Below are positions 17,024 to 26,081 of a stretch of 64,000 nucleotides of DNA, in pieces. The notes beneath the pieces are model-generated. The model ran no database searches, had not been told where the DNA came from, and saw only the letters and a program-made list of their open reading frames with translations. The number at the start of each line of letters is the position of its first letter. Position 1 is the stretch's first letter. A program made the position numbers and the translations under genes. Origin of the DNA: Barnesiella sp. (lineage in GTDB: Bacteria > Bacteroidota > Bacteroidia > Bacteroidales > Muribaculaceae); NCBI GenBank assembly GCA_014801075.1, contig JAAVEW010000014.1, positions 23,298 through 87,297 on the forward strand. Direction: 5' to 3'.

Positions 17024-17257
17024 ATGTATTGCAAAAGGCTTATTGATAAATATCTTTTAGAATGGGCATCAAGAGATTCCCACAAGCCACAGATAAAGGA
17101 TATAAGCGAAAAGCAATATGAATATGCTTTGGACCGCATAGAGGAATTACTGCCTCTGGTCAGTGACGAGACGCCTTCCGATGACAAGAATGCAATAGAG
17201 CTTGCCATTGTATCGGATGTGGTGGAGGCATACGAAAAGATTCACTATCCTATATGA
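17024..17257 (+). CDS. Short chimeric HigA-antitoxin-like protein
   Basis: A 77-residue protein. Residues about 27-77 (ISEKQYEYALDRIEELLPLV, then ETPSDDKNAIELAIVSDVVE and YEKIHYPI) look like the N-terminal domain of HigA-type antitoxins, which normally continue into a helix-turn-helix after the HYPI motif. Here translation stops exactly there, so the DNA-binding half is missing. Residues 1-24 (RLIDKYLLEWASRDSHKP) instead resemble the extreme N-terminus of DUF4143 AAA ATPases, which would continue into RGARQVGKS; that part is missing too. It may be a fusion of two gene starts or a decayed remnant. There is no toxin gene beside it. It keeps a promoter and upstream repeats. Assignments are from memory of the families. 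Confidence 0.55.
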   Translation: MYCKRLIDKYLLEWASRDSHKPQIKDISEKQYEYALDRIEELLPLVSDETPSDDKNAIELAIVSDVVEAYEKIHYPI

Positions 17258-17425
17258 CGCTCGGTATCGCTGTATCCGTCCGAAAAAAGCCGACTTGATT
17301 TTTGATAAATTAATATGAAGATATAATAACAGCTGCACATGGAAAGGGGCGTCCGAAGGCCGCCGATTTAGCAGTAACCGGTGACCTGATTTCAGCCTGC
17401 AAATTGACCCATAAGCCAAAAGTTC

Positions 17426-17474
17426 AGGCCCGTGCCTTCTCCTTTTTTTGGGGGGAGGGCACGGGCCTTTTTTT
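17426..17474. terminator. Bidirectional terminator between convergent genes
   Basis: AGGCCCGTGCC (17426-17436) pairs with GGCACGGGCCT (17458-17468), with a C/T- and G-rich inner extension and a T-run downstream. It can serve the short ORF on plus and GH92 on minus. Nothing else is seen in 17258-17523. Confidence 0.8.
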
Positions 17475-17523
17475 GTAGGGAGTGTTGGTTGCCCGGTAGC
17501 CTTTCAGGGGCCGGCGGGCGGTG

Positions 17524-19701
17524 TTACTTTGTCATTTTGAATTCGAGGATGCCGCCTTGCATGAGGTCTTTGTGGGAGAGTTTGCGGTCCTTGAGGAGCT
17601 TGCCGTTGAAACGCACTTCCTTGGGGTTGATGTAGTCGGCGCGTTTGCGGGGTGCTTTCACTTCGAGGGTGTTGCCGTTGGGGAGGCTGAGCACGGCGTG
17701 CTCTACCAGGGGCGAACCGAGGTCATACTCGCCCGAAGCGGGGTTTACGGGGTAGAAGCCGAGGGCCGAGAATACGTACCAAGCCGACATCTGACCGCAG
17801 TCGTCGTTGCCGATAAGACCCGATGAGTTGTTTTTGTACATCTCGGTCATGATGCGGTTGAGATATTTGGCCGATTTGTCGGGACGGTCCACGTAGTTGT
17901 AGAGGTAAGCGGCGTGGTGGGAGGGCTCGTTGCCGTGGGCGTACTGGCCGATGAGACCCGACACGTTGCCGTTCATCTCCTCAGGCTGTTCGTCGAGGGT
18001 GAAGAACTCGTCGAGCTTGGCTTCGAAGGCTTTCTTGCCGCCGGTAAGCTCGATAAGATGGGGCACATCCTGAGGCACGTACCAGTAGTATTGCCAAGCG
18101 TTACCTTCGGTGAAGGGGTTGCCGCCGTTGCCGCCGTGCTTGAGGGGGTCGAAGGGACGAATCCAGTCGCCCTTGTCATCCTTGGGAGCGAAGAAGTGGC
18201 ACTCCGAGTCGTAGAGGTTGTCCATGTTGTAAGCGCGCTTCATGAAGTGCTCGTAGTCGGCCTCTTTGCCGAGAGCCTTGGCAAGCTGTGCCACGCACCA
18301 GTCGTCGTAGGCCATCTCAAGGGTGATTGAAACTGACTGGGTCTGCACGTTTTCGGGCATGTAGCCTTTCTCCTCCCACACGTTGTAGGGCGAGTTGGGG
18401 TGAGATACGGTGGCCGAACGTTTCACGGCGTCGTAGGCGCGCTCGGCGTCGATGCCGGGGGTGCCTTTGAGCACTGCGTCGACAATCACGGGGATGGCGT
18501 GGTTACCGATCATGCAGTAGTTGTCCTGGCCCCAGAGATGCCAGATGGGGAGGTAGCCGTAGACCTCGCAGTGGCGTATCATGGAGTTGACGAAGTCGGC
18601 ATTGGCCTTGGGCGCGATGATGGTGTAGAGGGGATGGGTGGCACGGTAAGTGTCCCAGAGGGAGAAGGTGGTGTACTGGTTCTCGCCTGCGGGCACCTTG
18701 GCTACGGTGTAGTCGGGGGCCATGTACTCGCCGTTGACATCGTTGAAGATGTTGGGCTGGATGAGCGAGTGGTAGAGGGCGGTGTAGAAGATTGACTTGG
18801 TGTCGTCGTCGGCATCGATGTCGATAACCGAGAGTTCCTTGTCCCAGGCGGCGTCGGCAGCCTGAGCAATCATGTCGAAGCTCTTGCCGGCGGCCTCTGT
18901 CATAAGGTTCTCCTTGGCGTTCTCACACGATACGCCCGAGATACCTACCTTCACTTCGAGGGGCTTGTCGTTGTTGGCGAAGTCGAGCATGGCGATGAGC
19001 TGGCGGCCGTTGATAACGTCGGCACCCGGCTCGTGGCGCCAGCCGTCGCTGAGGTCCATGCTTTCGATTGGCTCGGAGAACTCGGCGTAGAAATATACCT
19101 TGCGGAGCTTGGCCCAGCCGGTGATGACGCGATAACCCTCAACGGCGTTGGGAGCTACCTGACGTATCTGGGCGTTGATAATCTTGCGGTCCCAGCTGCC
19201 TTTTACGGCCGAGTGGTCGAGGTCGAGGCGGATACGGCGTGCGGCACCTGCGGGATAGGTGTAGCGGTGAACGCCCACGCGGGGAGTGGCGGTAAGCTCG
19301 GCCTTGATGTTTTCCTCCTGGAGGTCAACGGAGTAGTAGCCGGGGCGTGACTCCTCGCGGTCGTGGGTGAAGTGGCCCCAGGCGCGGTCAGTCGATGTGG
19401 GGAAGAGGCATACGTCGATAAGGTCGCAGGCACCTGTTCCGCTCAGACGGGTGTGGGTGAAGCCGTGCACGTCGGCGTCGATATCGCGGTAGCCGGAGCA
19501 GTCATACCAGTCGGGGGCGGGCTGAGTGTCGGGACTGAGCTGCACCATACCGAAGGGCATTGTGGCGCCGGGATAGCTGTTGCCGTAGAGGCCACCTTCG
19601 CATGCACCCGTACCAATCATCGGGTTGACATACTTGGTGTAGTCACCGGCCGAGGCACCGAGAGCCACGGCGGCGGCTGCAAGCAGAATTGATTTTTTCA
19701 T
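17524..19701 (-). CDS. GH92 family exo-alpha-mannosidase
   Basis: A 725-residue exported, calcium-dependent alpha-mannosidase family enzyme, which trims mannose from N-glycan or fungal-type mannan. The signal peptide ends near residue 18 (ALGASAG). Family blocks are YVNPMIGTG, PFGMVQLSPDTQ, GFTHTRLSGTG, FSLWDTYRATHPL, GNAWQYYWYVPQD and GNDDCGQMSAWYVFSALGFY; an Asp in GNDDCGQ is the likely catalytic base. Length and motif order are normal. It is the last gene of the minus-strand CAZyme cluster, 40 nt after GH36. It does not fit an obvious beta-mannan substrate, since GH92 acts on alpha-mannosides. Confidence 0.93.
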   Translation of the reverse strand: MKKSILLAAAAVALGASAGDYTKYVNPMIGTGACEGGLYGNSYPGATMPFGMVQLSPDTQPAPDWYDCSGYRDIDADVHGFTHTRLSGTGACDLIDVCLFPTSTDRAWGHFTHDREESRPGYYSVDLQEENIKAELTATPRVGVHRYTYPAGAARRIRLDLDHSAVKGSWDRKIINAQIRQVAPNAVEGYRVITGWAKLRKVYFYAEFSEPIESMDLSDGWRHEPGADVINGRQLIAMLDFANNDKPLEVKVGISGVSCENAKENLMTEAAGKSFDMIAQAADAAWDKELSVIDIDADDDTKSIFYTALYHSLIQPNIFNDVNGEYMAPDYTVAKVPAGENQYTTFSLWDTYRATHPLYTIIAPKANADFVNSMIRHCEVYGYLPIWHLWGQDNYCMIGNHAIPVIVDAVLKGTPGIDAERAYDAVKRSATVSHPNSPYNVWEEKGYMPENVQTQSVSITLEMAYDDWCVAQLAKALGKEADYEHFMKRAYNMDNLYDSECHFFAPKDDKGDWIRPFDPLKHGGNGGNPFTEGNAWQYYWYVPQDVPHLIELTGGKKAFEAKLDEFFTLDEQPEEMNGNVSGLIGQYAHGNEPSHHAAYLYNYVDRPDKSAKYLNRIMTEMYKNNSSGLIGNDDCGQMSAWYVFSALGFYPVNPASGEYDLGSPLVEHAVLSLPNGNTLEVKAPRKRADYINPKEVRFNGKLLKDRKLSHKDLMQGGILEFKMTK

Positions 19702-19741
19702 CTGTTTAATGTTTGTTTCAGGTTAGGGTTTATTAGGGGAT

Positions 19742-21877
19742 TTACTGTTTGCGTATCTCATATACACGCGAGTGGAGACGGTTGCCGGTAAGTATCGGCA
19801 GACCTACCTCCATGAGATATTCGCCCGTGTAGTCGCCATACTTGAAATCGCCGGCATCGAAGCGGTCAATCTCATAGATGTCATAGCGGGCCGAGGGGTC
19901 GAGACCTTGGAACTTGACGTTGTAGTAGTTCTCGCCCCAGCGGGGGTAGATGTCAAACGTGAACACGGCGCCGAGCTTGCCGTCCTTGCTCATGAACTGA
20001 TTGACAGCATGAGTGCCCTCGTAGGGCGAGACGAGGCGATAGAGGTCGCCGTCGAGGATGGCGGGTTTCAGCTTCTCGTAGTTCTTGACAGCCTGCTTGG
20101 AGTAGGCGAGTTCCTTTTCGTCGAGATGATGGATATTGTAGTCATAGCCGAGCTTGCCCATCATGGCCACGTTGGTGCGGAACTTGATTTTGACATCGTC
20201 GTTCCAGCGGGCTACGTGGGCGCAGAGCACCTTGGAGGGCATGAACTGGCCCATGCCATACTGTATGAAGATACGCTCCACGGGGTCGGTGTCGTCGCTG
20301 GTCCAGAACTCGGTGAAATATTCGAGGCCCTGGAAGTCGCAACGGCCGCCGCCGCTGGCACACATCATCATAGGCAGGTCGGGATACTTGTCGCGTATGC
20401 GGTCGAGCACGTTGTAGAGGCCGCGCACATAGTCGACGTAGAGGTTTTCCTGGTCCTTGCCCAGATAGTGGGAGTAGACGTTGGTAAGCTCCGAGTTGCA
20501 GTCCCACTTGAAGTAGGCGATATCAGGCCAGTCGGTCATCAGCTTGTCGACGATGGAGAACACGTAGTCCTGCACCTCGGGGTTGCTCAGGTCGAGCACG
20601 AGCTGATGGCGCTTGGTGTAGATGTCGCGGTTGGGAATGGTCACGGCCCAGTCGGGATGCTTCTCGTAGAGCTCGCTCTTGGGGTTGACCATCTCAGGCT
20701 CAATCCAGAGGCCGAACTTCACGCCGAGTTTCTTCCCCTCCTCGATGATGGGGGCGAAACCGTTGGGAAGCTTCTTCTCCATGATGTCCCAGTCACCGAG
20801 ACCCTGGAGGTCGTTGTCGCGGGGATACTTGTTGCCGAACCAGCCGTCGTCGAGCAGGAACATGTCGACGCCGAGCTCCTTGGCATCATGCATCATGGCA
20901 ATCAGTTTCTCGTCGTTGAAGTCGGTTCCTGTCACCTCCCAGTTGTTGAGCAGCGTCATGCGGTCGCCGTTGCCATCCTTGACCTTATGGTTGCGGGCCC
21001 AGTCATGGAAGTTGCGCGAGGCCTGACCTATGCCTTCCTTGGAGTAGGTGAACACGAAGTCGGGGGTCACGAAGCTCTCCCCTTTCTTCAGCCTGTAGGC
21101 GGAAAAGTAGGGGTTGATGCCAGAGATGACACGCAGCAGACCCTGATTGTCAACCTCGAAGTTGAAGCGGAAATTACCGGTCCAGGCGAGAGTGCCGAGC
21201 ACGACGTCGCCCGAAGTCTCGGTAGCCGGCTCGTCGAGCGAGAGGATGAAGAAGGGTGACACGTAGGCATTGGCGCGCGCGCCGAGCTTGGTGTCGATTA
21301 CCTTCTTGCCGAAGCGCAGAGGCTGGCTGCTCATGCGCGCCTCCTTGCCCCAGTCGCCGGAAAACTCGGTCAGGTAATACTCCGGAGCATAGAACGAGAG
21401 CATCGACGAGGCGTATTTCTCAAGCTCGATGTCCTTCTTGGAGTTGTTGGTGATGACCGAGTGGCAGGCGATGACATTCTCGGGAGCATAGGCGGTGTAG
21501 ACGAGCGACACGGCGTCGTTGTAGACCGGGTCGGCGAGATTGATGGTGGTAACGGTCACTCCGGGTTTCACTTCCTCCACCTTGTGGTCGACATATTTGA
21601 GCACTGACGAGGAGTTGTAGTCGGCGTGGTTGATATGCAGCGCCGGTTCGAACTGGTCGGTGTAACCGTGGGTTGTGAAAGCCTCGACACCACGGTCTAA
21701 GGGGCCGTAACTTTCGTCGGCCATACGCTTGCCGAAGTAGCTCTGACGCAGCATGCCGTCGTCGTCGACATTGAGCATCAGAGTCACATCATCGGTATTT
21801 ATAGCAAGCGGAATGGCGGCAGGAGCCGTCAGGGCCACCGCCGCCATACCTGAGAATATGACTGTTTTTATCATCAA
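19742..21877 (-). CDS. GH36 alpha-galactosidase (copy A)
   Basis: A 711-residue exported enzyme predicted to remove terminal alpha-galactose. The signal peptide (1-20) ends in ALTAPA. An N-terminal beta-supersandwich is followed by the TIM barrel with LLDDGWFGNKYPRDND, KFGLWIEPEMVNPKSELY, the nucleophile Asp in YFKWDCNSEL and the acid/base Asp in FWTSDDTDPVER. The length is that of classic GH36 enzymes. It lies 40 nt downstream of a paralogue of identical length (copy B), so the pair arose by tandem duplication. It should be cotranscribed with GH92 and the rest of the cluster. Confidence 0.94.
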   Translation of the reverse strand: MMIKTVIFSGMAAVALTAPAAIPLAINTDDVTLMLNVDDDGMLRQSYFGKRMADESYGPLDRGVEAFTTHGYTDQFEPALHINHADYNSSSVLKYVDHKVEEVKPGVTVTTINLADPVYNDAVSLVYTAYAPENVIACHSVITNNSKKDIELEKYASSMLSFYAPEYYLTEFSGDWGKEARMSSQPLRFGKKVIDTKLGARANAYVSPFFILSLDEPATETSGDVVLGTLAWTGNFRFNFEVDNQGLLRVISGINPYFSAYRLKKGESFVTPDFVFTYSKEGIGQASRNFHDWARNHKVKDGNGDRMTLLNNWEVTGTDFNDEKLIAMMHDAKELGVDMFLLDDGWFGNKYPRDNDLQGLGDWDIMEKKLPNGFAPIIEEGKKLGVKFGLWIEPEMVNPKSELYEKHPDWAVTIPNRDIYTKRHQLVLDLSNPEVQDYVFSIVDKLMTDWPDIAYFKWDCNSELTNVYSHYLGKDQENLYVDYVRGLYNVLDRIRDKYPDLPMMMCASGGGRCDFQGLEYFTEFWTSDDTDPVERIFIQYGMGQFMPSKVLCAHVARWNDDVKIKFRTNVAMMGKLGYDYNIHHLDEKELAYSKQAVKNYEKLKPAILDGDLYRLVSPYEGTHAVNQFMSKDGKLGAVFTFDIYPRWGENYYNVKFQGLDPSARYDIYEIDRFDAGDFKYGDYTGEYLMEVGLPILTGNRLHSRVYEIRKQ

Positions 21878-21917
21878 AATTATTGATTTACAGGTTATTC
21901 ATGGTTACTAATCAGCA

Positions 21918-24053
21918 TCAGTTGGCCGAAACCTCGTAGATGCGTGATGCGAGCTTGTTGCCGGTGAACATGGGAAGGCCCACGGTCATCAGGTAGTTGC
22001 CTGAGTAAGTGCCGATAGTCTGGTTGTTGAGGTCCTGACGGTTGATTTCGGTCACGGTGTAGGTCTTTTTGGGATCAAGGCCGGCCATCTTGACATTGTA
22101 CTGCTTCTCGTTGTAGCGGGGGTAAATGTCAAATGCGAATACCACACCCTTTGATTTGTCCTTGGTGACATACATAGTAGAGGTGTGCTCGCCGTCGTAG
22201 GGTGATACGAGACGGTACTGGTCGCCCTGGAGGATAGCGGGTTTCAGACGGTTGTACTCACGCACTGCCTGCTGGGCGTACTTGAGGTCGCCGTCGCTGA
22301 GTTCGTGGAGGTTGATGTCGAAACCGAGCTTGCCCATCATGGCAACGTCAGTCTTGAACTTGATTGAAGCATCGTGGTTCCATGAAGTCACGTGAGCGCA
22401 GAGTGTCTTGGCGGGGAACACCTGCGAGAAGCCCCACTGTATGAAGAGACGCTCCACGGGGTCGGTATTGTCGCTGGGCCAGAACTCGGTGAAGTATTCG
22501 AGACCCTTGTAGTCGCCGCGGCCGCTACCGCCGGCACACATCATGATGGCCAGGTCGGGGTATTTGGCTTTAACGCGTTCGAGCACGTTGTAGAGGCCCT
22601 TCACGTAGTCAACATAGAGGTGTTTCTGATTCTTCTCGTAGGGTGAGTAGATGTTGGTGATGGGTGAGTTGCAGTCCCACTTGAAGAAAGCGATGTCGGG
22701 ATACTTGGTCTTGAGGTCATCGAGCACGGAGAACACGTAGTCCTGCACCTTGGGGTTGCTCAGGTCGAGCACGAGCTGATTGCGGAAGTAGTATTCGTCG
22801 CGGTTGGGGAGTGTGATGACCCAGTCCTTGTGCTGCTCGTAGAGCTCGCTCTTGGGGTTGACCATCTCAGGCTCAATCCAGAGGCCGAACTTCACGCCCT
22901 GCTTCTTGGCTTCCTCGATTACGGGATAGAAACCGTTGGGGAGCTTGGCCTCGTTTTCGCCCCAGTCACCGAGACCGGCGTTGTCGGCGTTGCGGGGATA
23001 CTTGTTGGCGAACCAACCGTCGTCGAGAAGGAACATGTCGACACCGAGAGTCTTGGCATCCTTGCAGAGCTGGATGAGCTTGGCCTCGTCGAAGTCAAAG
23101 TAGGTTGCTTCCCAGTTGTTGAGCAGAGTCATGCGGTCGCCCATACCATCCTTGAGCTTGTACTGGCGCGCCCAGTCGTGGAAGTTGCGGCTGGCACCAC
23201 CCTTACCCTCCTGTGAGAGAGTGAAGAAGAACTCGGGAGTGGTGAAAGTCTCTCCCTTGCCGATGGTGTACTCTGAGTTGTAGGGGTTGATACCTGAAAT
23301 CACGCGGAGCTTGCCGGTATTATCAACCTCGAAGGTGTAGCGGTAGTTACCGGTCCAGCCGAGCTGACCTGCAAGCACTTCGCCGGTGTTTTCCTGAGCG
23401 GGGCCGTCAAGACCGAGCTGGAAGAACTGGGCGAGGAACATGTTGTGGCGCGAGCCGAGGTTGGTGTCGAGCTGCTTCTTGCCGAATTCGAGTTTCTGCT
23501 CGTGGGCGTTGGCCTCGTTGGCCCAGTCGCCGTTGTACTGAGTGAGGTAATACTCGGGACGGTTGAAGGTAAGCAGCGACGATGCGTACTTTTCAAGCTC
23601 GATGGGCTTGTTCTCGTTGTTCTTGATTTCGGTGAAGGTAGAGATGAGGTCAACGTCGGGATAGGCGGTGAAGTGGAGTTTCACCTCATCTTTGTAGACG
23701 GGGTCGGCGAGAGTGATGACAGTAGTCACCGAGCCGTCGGCGTTGTTGGTGGTAGCCGAGTCGACATACTTGAGCAGGGTTGACTCGTTGCCATCGGGGT
23801 GGTTGATGTGGAGCGCCGGCTCGAAGTAGTCCTCCATGCCGTGGGTGAGGTAAGCCTCGATACCCTGGGGCAGGTTGGCATACTCGTCGGCATTGGCGAG
23901 CTTTTCACCGAAATAGCGCTGATAGAGACGGCCGTCGTCACCTACCGAATAGACGAGACCCACGTTGGCGGTCTCGATGGGGATGATTTTGCCCCCGGCC
24001 ATAGCAGAAACTGCTGTGGCCGCGCAGGCAAAAAGGAACACTGATTTTTTCAT
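21918..24053 (-). CDS. GH36 alpha-galactosidase (copy B)
   Basis: A 711-residue paralogue of the neighbouring GH36. The signal peptide ends near residue 19 (AVSAMAG). Catalytic blocks are LLDDGWFANKYPRNAD, KFGLWIEPEMVNPKSELY, the nucleophile in FFKWDCNSPI and the acid/base in FWPSDNTDPVER. The acid/base loop reads PSDN here and TSDD in copy A, and the first sandwich domain has diverged, so the two may prefer different galactosyl linkages or chain lengths. The gene lies 27 nt after the SGNH esterase gene. Confidence 0.94.
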   Translation of the reverse strand: MKKSVFLFACAATAVSAMAGGKIIPIETANVGLVYSVGDDGRLYQRYFGEKLANADEYANLPQGIEAYLTHGMEDYFEPALHINHPDGNESTLLKYVDSATTNNADGSVTTVITLADPVYKDEVKLHFTAYPDVDLISTFTEIKNNENKPIELEKYASSLLTFNRPEYYLTQYNGDWANEANAHEQKLEFGKKQLDTNLGSRHNMFLAQFFQLGLDGPAQENTGEVLAGQLGWTGNYRYTFEVDNTGKLRVISGINPYNSEYTIGKGETFTTPEFFFTLSQEGKGGASRNFHDWARQYKLKDGMGDRMTLLNNWEATYFDFDEAKLIQLCKDAKTLGVDMFLLDDGWFANKYPRNADNAGLGDWGENEAKLPNGFYPVIEEAKKQGVKFGLWIEPEMVNPKSELYEQHKDWVITLPNRDEYYFRNQLVLDLSNPKVQDYVFSVLDDLKTKYPDIAFFKWDCNSPITNIYSPYEKNQKHLYVDYVKGLYNVLERVKAKYPDLAIMMCAGGSGRGDYKGLEYFTEFWPSDNTDPVERLFIQWGFSQVFPAKTLCAHVTSWNHDASIKFKTDVAMMGKLGFDINLHELSDGDLKYAQQAVREYNRLKPAILQGDQYRLVSPYDGEHTSTMYVTKDKSKGVVFAFDIYPRYNEKQYNVKMAGLDPKKTYTVTEINRQDLNNQTIGTYSGNYLMTVGLPMFTGNKLASRIYEVSAN

Positions 24054-24080
24054 AAATAGTTTAAAGTTAGTATGTTAGGG

Positions 24081-26012
24081 TTAGATTTTCTTATCCGTAG
24101 CAAACGGCACCACAGGCAGGTTGTCGCTGCTGTAGATATTGCCGTTGGGATAGTCGGCCCAGTCGTAGCGCGCAGCCACCGGTTTCTTGATGCCGGGAGC
24201 GGTGAGCGTCACGATAGTGCCGTCCTTGGAGATTTCAGCCTTGGCGGGCTGCCAGTTGCCTGACTTGTCGCCGAGGATGAAGCCGAGAGCCGCAGCCGAG
24301 GTAGCGTGTACGGGGCCGTTGAAGGTGAGTGTCATCTTGTCGCCCGAAACGGATGATTTGATGCACTTGGGAGCTTCGCAGGCTACGTCCTGACCGTAAG
24401 TCTTGTTGCGGGCCAGGAGCGAAAGGCGGCGTGCAACCTCCTGCTTGTTCTTGGGGTGAATGTCGACGGGGTTGCCCAGGTCGATGGCTGCTGCAACGCC
24501 GGTGTTGTCGAGATTGAGCACGGCCAGCTGAGAGTTGCGCAGAGCGGCCCATTCCGATTCAGGCTGGCAGAACTTAGGAGCAAGATAGCCGGCGAGCTGC
24601 ACGAAGTAGAAAGGCATGTCGGGATTGTTGAAAGCGTCGCGCCAGCCTTTCACCATCTGCGGGAAGAGTACGGCATACTGGTCGGCACGGCCTACGTTGT
24701 TGCAGCCCTGATACCAGATGCAGCCCTTCACGGGGAAGTTGCGCAGCGGATTGACCATAGCGTTGTAGAGCACGGTGGGATAGTTTGACGAGCCGATGGT
24801 GATAGGTGCCGGGGGGAATTTCGAGAAGTCGCTCGATACCATGTAGTCCCAGTTGCCGGTCAGCGACTTGCGCTCGCCCTCACATTCCATGTACATCTTG
24901 GAAGCATCGCCGTAGATACCGCCTTCGCCGCCGGTGTCGGTAACGACTACGGTAATCACCGCTTTGCCGGCCTTAACGAGGTCGGCGGGCACTTTGTAGG
25001 CGCGCTCGGTGTTCCAGCCCCAGCCGCGGGCTATCTCCTGACCGTTGAAATAAGTGACATCTTCGTCGTCAATGCCGGGGAAGTGGATAGTAATCTGCTT
25101 GCCGGCCCAGTCGGCGGGAATGTCGACATTGCGCTGGAAGTAGACGATACCGTCCATATACATTCCTTTTGACTCCCAGTTGCCGGGCAGCTGCATCTTG
25201 CTCCAGCCCTCTTCGCCGCCGTGATATACATCCTTCGATGCCACTTTCTCGTCGGCAGCAAGTTTGGCTTTCCATTCATTGTAACGGGCGCCGTTGAGTT
25301 CCTGCATCTTGGCCACGTCGCCGGCAGCCTCTTTCAGGTCGGCTTTCTCGTCATCAAAGCCGGGGACGCTTTCGAGGTAGGCTAAGGGAGTCCACGCCTC
25401 AGCCGAAGTACCGCCCCAGGTAGTGTCGATAACGCCTACGGGCACACCGAGCTTGTCGGCGAGTTCACGGGCGTAGAAATAGGCGCAGGCCGAAAATTCG
25501 GGCACTGTGGCCGAGGTACATTCCATCCAGCCGCCGCCATTGAAATCGACTGTCTCGAGGGGTGCGGTAGAGATGTTCTTATGCACCTGGAGCAGACGCA
25601 CATTGGGATTGTTGGCGAGAGCTACCTCGGTGTCGCAATCCATCACGCGGCCCCAGCCCACTACGGGCATCTCCATGTTTGACTGACCTGAGCAGAGCCA
25701 CACTTCGCCCGAAAGCACATTCTCGATGGCAACGGTGTCGCCGTCGTCGAAGATTATGCTGAACGGACCTCCGGCAGCGGGAGCGGTCAGAGTAACGGCA
25801 AAGTTGCCTTCGGCATCGGCGGTAGCCTTGACGGGAGCTGCCCATGAGGGGGTAACTGTTACTTTAGCTCCGGGCTTGGTCACGCCGGGGATGGTGATTT
25901 CAGTGTTCTGCTGGAGCACCATGTTGTTGCCGATGTAGGCAGGCAGTTTCACTGCCGCCGATACACCTGTCGCTGCCATTGCCGCGGCAGCTGCGATAAT
26001 CACTTTTTTCAT
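24081..26012 (-). CDS. SGNH-type acetylesterase (sialate O-acetylesterase family)
   Basis: A 643-residue exported esterase that should remove O-acetyl groups from sugars so that the glycosidases can act. The signal peptide ends in GVSAA. The nucleophile Ser is in LCSGQSNMEMP (about residues 106-116), and WGGTSAEAW is a second family block. A jelly-roll domain resembling the GH2 sugar-binding fold (FQRNVDIPADWAGK to GGEGGIYG, about 290-370) is inserted within the esterase domain, a layout described for CE20 xyloglucan acetylesterases. Despite the family name, sialic acid need not be the substrate; no other sialic-acid genes are present. Confidence 0.85.
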   Translation of the reverse strand: MKKVIIAAAAAMAATGVSAAVKLPAYIGNNMVLQQNTEITIPGVTKPGAKVTVTPSWAAPVKATADAEGNFAVTLTAPAAGGPFSIIFDDGDTVAIENVLSGEVWLCSGQSNMEMPVVGWGRVMDCDTEVALANNPNVRLLQVHKNISTAPLETVDFNGGGWMECTSATVPEFSACAYFYARELADKLGVPVGVIDTTWGGTSAEAWTPLAYLESVPGFDDEKADLKEAAGDVAKMQELNGARYNEWKAKLAADEKVASKDVYHGGEEGWSKMQLPGNWESKGMYMDGIVYFQRNVDIPADWAGKQITIHFPGIDDEDVTYFNGQEIARGWGWNTERAYKVPADLVKAGKAVITVVVTDTGGEGGIYGDASKMYMECEGERKSLTGNWDYMVSSDFSKFPPAPITIGSSNYPTVLYNAMVNPLRNFPVKGCIWYQGCNNVGRADQYAVLFPQMVKGWRDAFNNPDMPFYFVQLAGYLAPKFCQPESEWAALRNSQLAVLNLDNTGVAAAIDLGNPVDIHPKNKQEVARRLSLLARNKTYGQDVACEAPKCIKSSVSGDKMTLTFNGPVHATSAAALGFILGDKSGNWQPAKAEISKDGTIVTLTAPGIKKPVAARYDWADYPNGNIYSSDNLPVVPFATDKKI

Positions 26013-26081
26013 TGTTAATTAGTTTTGGGTAATTAGGTTGTTATAATGTTAAGTAGTGGTTAGATGATTGTTAGATAATCT

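Noticed and set aside
17147-17419. 90-codon minus-strand ORF opposite the antitoxin-like gene
   Set aside because: It overlaps the better-supported plus-strand gene and shows no recognisable domain.
19772-21259. 495-codon open frame antisense to GH36
   Set aside because: Same reason: the reverse strand of a C-ending-codon gene has few stops. Similar frames antisense to the HTCS gene (31274-32512, 33539-34729) are rejected too.
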